Positions 1-6,463 of a stretch of DNA of 59,918 nucleotides are shown piece by piece. The notes beneath the pieces were generated by a model. That model had not been told where the DNA came from, searched no databases, and worked only from the letters and a program-made list of their open reading frames with translations. Every line of letters begins with the position of its first letter. The stretch's first letter is position 1. The DNA comes from UBA5018 sp044375975 (GTDB lineage: Bacteria; Cyanobacteriota; Cyanobacteriia; PCC-6307; Cyanobiaceae), in assembly GCA_044375975.1 (NCBI GenBank), contig JBILLQ010000013.1, forward strand, positions 1 to 59,918. Reading direction: 5' to 3'. The position numbers and the translations under genes are program-made.

Positions 1-197
1 GTAATGCCCTCGCTGCTGCCAGATCCCTGAACTGCTCAGCTCATGCCGCCAATTCCTTGACCCCTCGGCGTTAAGCAATTAGGGGTGGATTGGCGCGGTG
101 GGCGTCCCGCCCTCTGAACGGGTACAAGGGGCATAGGTTCCGTCGAAAGGGCAGTTGACGAATACATTGATGGCGTAATTTGCGGATGCCAACAGTT

Positions 198-512
198 TTA
201 TTGACCGATTTGGCTTTCCCTTGTTGTTTTCACCGCCTTAACTGCCGATGCCGCCGCGCTACGGCTCACGTTGCCTGTCCTCGCTGAGCGTCGCACAACC
301 CTCCTGATCACAACGCCTGGCGCTGCGGCTTCTGGCGCCTCTGATGCATTGAGATCTCGAAGGGGGCTTGGTTCATCTGACGCCGCTGCGCCTGAGGGCT
401 GGGTCTGTGCTGGTTGGGTCGGGGCAACAGCGCTACCTGCCTGAATGCTGGGTGACGTGCTCTCGGCAGGTGTGCCAGTCGCTTTCGGCTTCGTCATCTC
501 ACGTCGCCTCAA
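198..512 (-). CDS. Uncharacterised low-complexity small protein (doubtful)
   Basis: An open frame of 104 codons, with a second possible ATG at 497. The N-terminal two thirds are Ala/Pro/Ser/Thr-rich; the C-terminal third is basic (VVIRRVVRRSAR). I recognise no family. It lies downstream of, and on the same strand as, the decayed restriction genes. High-GC DNA readily produces such frames by chance, so this may not be a gene. Confidence 0.25.
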   Translation of the reverse strand: MRRREMTKPKATGTPAESTSPSIQAGSAVAPTQPAQTQPSGAAASDEPSPLRDLNASEAPEAAAPGVVIRRVVRRSARTGNVSRSAAASAVKAVKTTRESQIGQ

Positions 513-560
513 AGAAGTGCTTGGAGGTAAGTTAGGGCAACCCGATGGGCTTGAGGCGGC

Positions 561-662
561 TCACGCTGAAGGGTGGGCGCCATGAAGGCCGATCCAGCCG
601 ATTGCTTCGGCATAGGCAAGGATGCGGGATTGGTCGGTTTTGTGCTCGCCGGGGGTGGGCAT
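561..662 (-). pseudogene. hsdR N-terminal remnant
   Basis: A 33-codon frame starting MPTPGEHKTDQSRILAYAEA matches the usual opening of one class of type I restriction R subunits (a start of the form M-x-T-P-G-E-H-K-T-x-Q, then R-I-L-x-Y-A and G-W). It ends at a stop after 33 residues, whereas functional R subunits run to about 800-1100 residues. It has the same orientation as the hsdM and hsdS remnants upstream, so it is best read as the leftover end of a deleted hsdR. The identification rests on recognition of this short N-terminal motif only. Confidence 0.5.
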
Positions 663-728
663 CTATGGATCCCTATGGGGCGGTCGTAAGATCACCACAA
701 TATGGCTCTAAGGTAGCGACTCGGGGTT

Positions 729-749
729 TCTTGAACAAGCTGTTCAAGA
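729..749. repeat. Palindrome copy 1
   Basis: Perfect inverted repeat with 9-bp arms TCTTGAACA / TGTTCAAGA around AGC. The same palindrome, with longer arms, recurs at 1361-1385, so the two copies bracket the DUF2442/DUF4160 gene pair. It could be a bidirectional terminator, a protein-binding site or the end of a small mobile unit. Confidence 0.75.
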
Positions 750-773
750 TTTGAGTTGTCCTACGACTTGCTT

Positions 774-1007
774 TTACGAGACCAGGCTTCTCAGAAACTC
801 TGGAGCGAAGTCGGCACCGTTCGGCCAGCAGACGGTGCGAAGCTCAGGATCCAAGTAAGCCTGTTTGAATTGATCGGGATCGAGAAGCGCTTCAAACATT
901 GGACCTGTCAGCTCCGCGGACAGGTCCACATCTCCACGGGACCCATCGTTAAACTGAAGGGAAAGAGAATGCCCAGCAATGACTTGCGCTGATGTGACGT
1001 GAAGCAT
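774..1007 (-). CDS. DUF2442 family protein
   Basis: This 77-residue protein has the DUF2442 pattern: a short beta-rich segment ending in F-x-D-G-S-R-G-x-V-D-L, then G-P-M-F-E-A-L-x-D-P-D-x-F, and a final W-P-N-G-A-D-F-A-P-E-F-L near the C-terminus. Proteins of this family typically pair with DUF4160 proteins and are often listed as toxin-antitoxin-like. The DUF4160 gene lies 20 bp upstream on the same strand, so the two are probably co-transcribed. The biochemical role is unknown. The length is normal for the family. Confidence 0.8.
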   Translation of the reverse strand: MLHVTSAQVIAGHSLSLQFNDGSRGDVDLSAELTGPMFEALLDPDQFKQAYLDPELRTVCWPNGADFAPEFLRSLVS

Positions 1008-1027
1008 GATGGCCTCTAGAAAAAGAA

Positions 1028-1285
1028 TTACTCAAGTGGTGCAATTGGTGATAGGGGTTCGTGTCGTCGTGCACGATCCCAATCCAGCATCAACTCCTCG
1101 CGATGCTGCTGATACCACTCCAAGACGTGAGAGAGCGCTCTTCTTGGGAATTGGCCAGTGACAACGCCATCAGCAATGCTGACGGTGATTTCATAATCTC
1201 CATAAATGGCATGAAAATGGGGTGGGTCATGATCCCGATACAGGATGGCGATGGCAATCCCAAGGAAGCGACTGATAACTGGCAT
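1028..1285 (-). CDS. DUF4160 family protein
   Basis: An 85-residue protein with the DUF4160 signature: M-P-x-I-S-R-F-x-G-I at the N-terminus, then RDHDPPHFHAIYGDYE, which carries the conserved H-x-P-P-H-F-H-A-x-Y, and a C-terminal W-x-x-x-H-x-x-E-L-x-x-x-W segment. DUF4160 and DUF2442 genes are commonly adjacent and have been proposed to form a toxin-antitoxin-like pair, although the activity is not well established. Here it is the upstream partner of the DUF2442 gene, and the pair sits between two copies of one palindrome. Confidence 0.85.
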   Translation of the reverse strand: MPVISRFLGIAIAILYRDHDPPHFHAIYGDYEITVSIADGVVTGQFPRRALSHVLEWYQQHREELMLDWDRARRHEPLSPIAPLE

Positions 1286-1337
1286 ATCTGAAGGATAGCA
1301 TCAATGAATCCATGCCTATTCGTGGGTGTGAAGCGGC

Positions 1338-1595
1338 TCAGCCCTGATCGCGATCTGCAGGATCTTGAACAGGCTGTTCAAGATCTGAAGCTTCCAGCAA
1401 GCCAGCCTCAGGAGGGACCGCAACCGGAAACTCAGCGGTGCTGTATTCCGTATAAAACTGCCGCATCAGCCAGAGGTTGTTGGCGGAGAAGCCCTTCAGC
1501 TCTGGAAACTCCAGCTGAAGATCGGCGGACAGTCGCTCCACCATCGTCTTGCCCCAGCCCATTGTCTCCTGCTGCTTCACGATCGCAGGCCCCAT
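1338..1595 (-). pseudogene. YhcG-type (DUF1016) nuclease fragment
   Basis: The 85-codon frame contains GWGKTMVERLSADLQLEFPE followed by K-G-F-S-x-x-N-L-W-L-M-R-Q-F-Y. This is the conserved helical N-terminal DUF1016 segment of YhcG-type proteins, which are normally about 330-380 residues with a C-terminal PD-(D/E)xK nuclease domain. Everything after the first ~45 recognisable residues is lost: the frame runs through the 1361-1385 palindrome and stops. The bases before the frame also lack the usual first ~40 residues, so both ends are missing. I read it as a decayed nuclease gene of the same defence island. Confidence 0.7.
1361..1385. repeat. Palindrome copy 2
   Basis: Perfect inverted repeat with 11-bp arms GATCTTGAACA / TGTTCAAGATC around GGC. 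It shares its inner 9 bp on each side with the copy at 729-749, and it lies where the YhcG-like frame loses its similarity. Confidence 0.75.
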
Positions 1596-2131
1596 GTCCC
1601 GGTAGAGCAGGATCTATTCATGAAATCAGGTGGCGTAATCGAGGGTGGAGAGTATGTCGGATGCCATCATTTGCGACAGTACAAGCCGGCTCCGGATTCT
1701 GTTGCGGTTGCTGCTGTGCGCGCCACTTGTCTCCCGAAAACGGTCACTTTGATCTTGCCGTTTCCGACATGGGTCAGGCCTGATTCGCACTACTTACTGT
1801 GGACCCTGAACTTGAGGAGCGTGAGCTGTAGCTCCAGAAAGTCACGGCTAGCGTCGATTGCGGGTTGAATCTGGCGGAGCTGGCTAGAAGAGCGTCTAGA
1901 ATTACCCTGGAACACAGTTTGTATTTGCAGATTTTGCCGACCAGCTCCGATAGGCTGGCGGAGTAGTAGGAGGAGGAGGTATGGGCGGGGACCGCTGGTG
2001 AGCTGCTGGCGGTAAATTTCAGAGCCTGTCCGCTCTGGAGTCTCGATATAATTGATCAGCCAGTCGTCTCGCCAAGGCCGATTTTAAATAATGGACCGCA
2101 TCTGCATAGATCCTGCAAGGAAATTGGAAAA
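1596..2131. other. Gene-free stretch with decayed DNA
   Basis: No convincing reading frame was found. On the minus strand around 1700-1780 there is a short segment reading H-V-G-N-G-K-I-K-V-T-V-F-G-R that looks protein-like but has no start and ends in stops. The stretch is probably decayed coding DNA between the YhcG fragment and the ATPase gene. Confidence 0.4.
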
Positions 2132-4210
2132 TTAGCGTGAGGGAAGACCTAGTTTGTCAAAGAAGGCCCGATTGCGCTCTTTGGCGGAAGTGACAAGCCT
2201 GTCAAAGGAAATAACCTCGATATAGGCATTTAAATTCTTTTTGTATCCAAAGTATCCGAGTCCATCGGACGTTCGGATAAGGTCATGAACCCCTCTGCAT
2301 CTGCTCTCGAATGCTGGGGTAATATCGGCAATAATGTAGCAGAAACCGGGTATGCTATCAGATGCAGGTATGGGTCTGCCGGCAATAGTCTGCACGCCTC
2401 CACTCCTGATTTTGGCTAGGTATCCTGTAGCTTGTTCAATCGGGTCTTTCTCTTCACCAGGCCCTGAGTCACGCCTCATTGGTCGCTTGATTTCAAGTAT
2501 CACTATAGAGGCCAAAGGCGGCTTCGTTTCTTCTGAAATAAGCAAGGGCTCGTTGAATAAGTTTAGAGCAGTAATATCGGGCTTTTTGTTGCTGTCAGAC
2601 TTTGTAATAGGCATAGACTGAAGTATCTTGTTAGAGGCAAGATAATGGTGAAAAGCCAATCGCTCATCTACAAGCCAGAGATTGGAAGCATAGGAGGAAA
2701 GATCATTGCTCTCTTTGCTCATGGGAATAATCAGGTTATGAATAATATCTTCACGCATGTAGTTTCCATTGGAATCTCTTTCTACTGCTTTTTCAAGAAT
2801 ATCAATGATTGTCCTTCTATGGCTAACATAGTTTGCTAGATCTGATTTTTTGATGTCCTCGGCTTTTGAGAGATATGCCTGAAGCTTTTCCTCGTAATCA
2901 ATATCAAGCGGGGCAAGGGTTTGGTTAAGGATATCGTGTCCTTCGGAAATCAGCTCCCTTTCAATCTTGGCAAGATGTTCGTGCAGTATTAACTCGAGGT
3001 CTTTGTCGTTTATATCTGGATTTATGTTGATCTCGGCTAGTTGGATTCGCCCCATCACTGGCCGATATCGTGGGCATTCTTGTGATACAAAGGTCTCGAT
3101 TCTTTGCCTAGCTCTTGATAGGTTCTGCTCAAGGAAAGCACTTAGATAGTTTTGCGCATTGTTATACACTGCTTCACGGATATCGTGTTTGCAAATAATC
3201 TCTGAGTCGATTAATAAGCCATCTAGTCTGTCTAATAGATCAAAATCTGTGCGCTCTGGTCTAACGCTTTCATCTAGCACAGATGAGCTTACATAGCAAC
3301 AATAGGCAAATTCACCATCTTTGTCTGATAGTTTTCCGTAAAGACCAGGGATCTTGCCATATAGCTTGTCTTCAGTTACCAAGCGATTATTTGCGCTAAA
3401 CCCAACGGAATGAGATATTGATGAGCTAGATTTTAGCCTGATATGAATAAGGCTAAAGCTTCGGCCCTTAATTTCAACTTCTTGCTTGGTTGATTCTGGA
3501 AATATGTGCTCATTGAATACATCCGATAAGTCGATTGTGTTGCCATTGTCAATGATGCGAATTCTTGGAGCACCCCCATCACGGAAGAAATACCATAGGC
3601 AGTGATGAAAGATGCTCTCAGCGATTGCCTGTGCAGTCTTTCTTGTATACTTCTTGTAATCATTGCTGAAGGATGTCAGTGATACTTTAGTCTGGATGGG
3701 CGAGCCTGGTGGCAACTGCTTCAATTCCTCATTTGTAATTCCTGCATCAGCAGTGAATGAAAAGATACGCTGGTATACATTTTCCTCAATTTTGAAGCTG
3801 CTTTCCACTTTGACGCTGCTGAATGCTTTGAGCCATAGAAGACGACCTACTCCTTTGCATCCAAGAGAAGCTTTGTAATCGGTATCAAGATATTTAAAAG
3901 ATCTAAGATTGTTGTCATTAAAGCCACTTCCATTGTCTTCTATCCGGAAGCCTATTATGTCGCTGAGTGGTTCAGGCCCCCTTTTGGGAGCGTCATCAAG
4001 CTCAAGGCATCCCTGCCCTCTATCCCTAAGGATATGAATTGCGATCTCACCACTGCTCTCTGTTAAGCCAGCCTCATCAATGGACTGCATTGAATTAATG
4101 ACCGCTTCATACACAGGAAGTAGTCCGCTGGTTATCGGTAGGGATGTATTCCTGAGGCGACCTTTGAGATTGGTTTGCACATTGTTTGCGGGATTCATGT
4201 CAATTTTCAT
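2132..4210 (-). CDS. GHKL ATPase with C-terminal PD-(D/E)xK nuclease domain
   Basis: A 692-residue protein. Its N-terminal third is a GHKL (Hsp90/MutL/histidine-kinase-like) ATP-binding domain: E35-x3-N39 in the N box, D92-N-G-S-G in the first glycine box, and a glycine-rich G117-C-K-G-V-G-R segment. The middle (about 390-500) is predominantly helical and charged. The C-terminal ~150 residues carry a PD-(D/E)xK-type nuclease pattern: P544-D545, E573-I-K575, then Q593-x3-Y597. The gene overlaps the broken hsdS upstream by 11 bp, so it was co-transcribed with a type I restriction locus. AT content and codon use differ from the GC-rich neighbours, which suggests recent transfer. A defence role is inferred from the domains and context. 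The domain calls are motif-based, and I do not know a named system with exactly this layout. Confidence 0.8.
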   Translation of the reverse strand: MKIDMNPANNVQTNLKGRLRNTSLPITSGLLPVYEAVINSMQSIDEAGLTESSGEIAIHILRDRGQGCLELDDAPKRGPEPLSDIIGFRIEDNGSGFNDNNLRSFKYLDTDYKASLGCKGVGRLLWLKAFSSVKVESSFKIEENVYQRIFSFTADAGITNEELKQLPPGSPIQTKVSLTSFSNDYKKYTRKTAQAIAESIFHHCLWYFFRDGGAPRIRIIDNGNTIDLSDVFNEHIFPESTKQEVEIKGRSFSLIHIRLKSSSSISHSVGFSANNRLVTEDKLYGKIPGLYGKLSDKDGEFAYCCYVSSSVLDESVRPERTDFDLLDRLDGLLIDSEIICKHDIREAVYNNAQNYLSAFLEQNLSRARQRIETFVSQECPRYRPVMGRIQLAEININPDINDKDLELILHEHLAKIERELISEGHDILNQTLAPLDIDYEEKLQAYLSKAEDIKKSDLANYVSHRRTIIDILEKAVERDSNGNYMREDIIHNLIIPMSKESNDLSSYASNLWLVDERLAFHHYLASNKILQSMPITKSDSNKKPDITALNLFNEPLLISEETKPPLASIVILEIKRPMRRDSGPGEEKDPIEQATGYLAKIRSGGVQTIAGRPIPASDSIPGFCYIIADITPAFESRCRGVHDLIRTSDGLGYFGYKKNLNAYIEVISFDRLVTSAKERNRAFFDKLGLPSR

Positions 4211-4805
4211 GGTTTGTCGAGTAGAATGTAGCAGAGAGTCCTGGTGTCATCGAGTCATTCAAGGTCGACCAAAAAAGATCGGGTAGAGCAATCGGGCTCG
4301 GATTGGAAGCATGAGGCTTTGCATCTGCAGAAGAAATTGCTTTTGTGATTTCTTTTGAGGGTTTTATATCGGGTAAAGAAATCTGAAGACTCGTAACTTC
4401 GTGTCTCATCAGAGTAGCAGTGCCATGGGCTGAGCACCCAAGCTTCTTGAAAAGGTTATCCCGTAGTGCTTCCAAGGCGTAGAAAAGGATGCCGGAGCCG
4501 AGCTTGGGCCCTGGAACGATGGCCTTCATGTCTTGGTTGATGGCCATAGGAGCTTAGGCGTCTCTGACGGGAGCGGACTTTGCCAATATCATTCCGCGCA
4601 CGGCAACGAAGACCGATCCGGCAGGGGCGAGTTTACTCCCGATCCCGAGAGCCTCCTGTGGAATGTGATTTGCAACGTCATAAAGTCTGGAAAGCTTCGT
4701 TTTCTTTGACGATATCCACTGAATTGTTCCCTGCCAGAATTCTTGATTATTACTCAAGGGCGTTTTTCCGCTCTGGAATCGGCAAGCGTCAGTTAGCTGC
4801 ACCAC
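4200..4805 (-). pseudogene. hsdS-type specificity subunit broken by an in-frame stop
   Basis: Two consecutive frames are really one. The first part (4805-4554) carries a type I target-recognition domain pattern: ACRFQSGKTPLSNNQEFWQG, then W-I-S-S-K and V-F-V-A-V-R-G-M-I-L-A. The second part (4547-4200) continues with MAINQDMKAIVPG, the standard continuation of that domain (N-Q-D-M-K-A). A TAA at 4556-4554 separates them in the same frame, so a single nonsense codon interrupts the gene. The product would have been about 200 residues, a single recognition domain, so it was either a half-subunit or already truncated. The 3' end overlaps the ATPase gene by 11 bp. Confidence 0.75.
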
Positions 4806-4968
4806 TTCCCATTGCAGACTCCAACTTCATTCCCATTGCTGGAGGATGGCGACATGGATGCCTGGCTATTGGAAAGCCTGAGCAACACTTTGCCGCTGAT
4901 CCGCCTTCTCGCTTCAGCTTTTACGCTCGCGATGTAAAGACGCCCCCCTGGAGCTCTCTCCAGCATCA

Positions 4969-5355
4969 TCAAGTCTCGTGGTGGTGGAAATGCTCGGGAT
5001 GGAAAGGCATCAACTTTCCAGGTAAGGGGGCGGCGGAGCGTTCCACCGGTTCTGCCCCCATCAGCGACACGGTGTCGCTGCGGCCCCGGCCGCGCACCAC
5101 GATCTTGCGGGCCGCCAGCTCGTTCTTCACCGCTTCGTATTGGGCCTGTGGCCAGCCGAGCGTCTCGCGTAGCAGCGTGTTGGCTGCGGGGCTGCCGGCC
5201 GTCTCCAGGGCTTCGATGAAGTCGTCGAGCAGCTCCTGATCCTCCATTAACTGATCAGGTCGTCTTTGCCTGAGCAGTCTGCCTGCTCGGGGGGGAATCT
5301 GGGGAAAATGGATTACGCCTCTCCAGCCCAATCTCAGGGACTCGCCCCCCCCCAC
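4969..5355 (-). pseudogene. C-terminal remnant of a type I DNA methylase (hsdM)
   Basis: From about residue 36 of this frame, the sequence D-Q-E-L-L-D-D-F-I-E-A-L, then L-L-R-E-T-L-G-W, and finally VVRGRGRSDTVSLMG resembles the winged-helix-like C-terminal extension found after the catalytic domain of some N6-adenine methylases of type I systems. The catalytic motifs (G-T-G-G-F, N-P-P-F) are absent, so at least 400 residues are missing. It sits directly upstream of, and on the same strand as, the broken hsdS, which supports a decayed hsdM-hsdS unit. Confidence 0.55.
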
Positions 5356-5480
5356 CAGGCCCTGGAACAGCCTATTTGCCTCAAGGTGGCCTAGCCACCG
5401 GCAGTGCTAGGCCACCCCATAACCGGCAAGCCCAAGATGGTCGCCACTCCCCTATTCAATCCCCTACCCCCACTGCCGCG

Positions 5481-6086
5481 TCAGCGCAGCAGCCCGATCG
5501 GCGCCAGGGCCGCCACCCCACCGGAGAGGGCCAGCAGCAGGGCCAAGCCCCGGTTCCAGGCCAGGGGCAGGCGCCGCAGCACCATGAAACTGCCGCCGCT
5601 CACCAGCGCCGAGCCAGTGAAGGCCCCCAGCCACCAGAGGGCGGCGGCACCATCGGCCGGGGCCTCCAGGCCGTGGAGCATGGCGTGTACCGCCACGGCC
5701 GTCGCCACCAGAGCGGCGCAGAAGCCCAATTGCGGGCTTTGTTTTGCCTGCAGGCTGCGCAGCACCAGCACCGCCAGCGCCGTGATCGCCAGGGCCGCCA
5801 GCAACTCCTGGCCCGGCAGGCTGCCGCCGATCGCGCCGTACACCCCACCGCCGATGGCACCGGCCAGCGCCCAGAGCAGCAGCTGGGGGGAGATGCAAGA
5901 GCCGGCCGCCCCCACGCCGATCAGCAGCAGCAGGTGGTCGGCGCCGGTGATCGGATGCAGGAAGCCGGCGATGCCGCCGCCCTGAGAGATGCCATGGGCC
6001 TGGGCCGGTTGATCCAGCAGCAGCGTCGCCAGCAAGGAGAAGCCGGCCAGCAGGGCCAGGGTTCTGGTGGAGACAGAATTGTTCAT
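5481..6086 (-). CDS. hupE: HupE/UreJ-family nickel/cobalt permease
   Basis: About 201 residues if started at the ATG at 6086, which opens with a signal-like stretch ending in A-Q-A-H-G. The H-G at the mature N-terminus and the motif HPITGADHLLLL (H-P-x-x-G-x-D-H) are the signature of HupE/UreJ metal permeases. Six or so hydrophobic segments follow. Family members move Ni2+ or Co2+ across the inner membrane. The upstream frame to 6311 is open but runs through a cobalamin riboswitch, so the 6086 start is preferred. B12 control points to cobalt rather than nickel as the cargo (inference); no urease or hydrogenase gene is adjacent. Confidence 0.88.
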   Translation of the reverse strand: MNNSVSTRTLALLAGFSLLATLLLDQPAQAHGISQGGGIAGFLHPITGADHLLLLIGVGAAGSCISPQLLLWALAGAIGGGVYGAIGGSLPGQELLAALAITALAVLVLRSLQAKQSPQLGFCAALVATAVAVHAMLHGLEAPADGAAALWWLGAFTGSALVSGGSFMVLRRLPLAWNRGLALLLALSGGVAALAPIGLLR

Positions 6087-6104
6087 CGGGGGAATCCGGT
6101 CCGC

Positions 6105-6262
6105 GCCGGCAATGGGTTGGTGGAACACGGCGAGCGTTCTGACTGAGGGGGCCGGAACCTCCATCACAGCTGCGGGACAGCGCCGGAATCGGTTCAGGAC
6201 GAACCTGCAACCCCACCGGATTTTCCTCCTTGCCTCCAGGGAATGACCCGCTGGAACCGCCC
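6105..6262 (-). promoter_or_regulatory. Cobalamin (B12) riboswitch
   Basis: Read on the minus strand, this leader contains AATCCGGTGGGG, then GATTCCGGCGCTGTCCCGCA followed by GCTGTGA, and finally CAGTCAGAACGCTCGCC. These match the conserved core, the CTGTCCCGCAACTGTGA block and the AGTCAG-A-G-C-C block of cobalamin riboswitches in the right order and spacing. It lies about 20 bp upstream of the hupE start, so adenosylcobalamin is expected to repress the permease. Limits are approximate. Confidence 0.88.
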
Positions 6263-6463
6263 TCCCATTGTGGGGCCAGGGTCCCGGTTTTGAACTCAGC
6301 CGGGCCACCACCGCCCAAGGGCGGCATCGCTGTACGCGGCATCTCTGCTTAAAAGCGGCACGACTTCATAGCCAAGGCGCCCCGGTGGGGGCTCAGGCAG
6401 CTGCTTTTTACCTAGTGGCCGATGGGGCTGGTTAGTGTTTCGGCCCTGTTGTGAATCCTGGAA

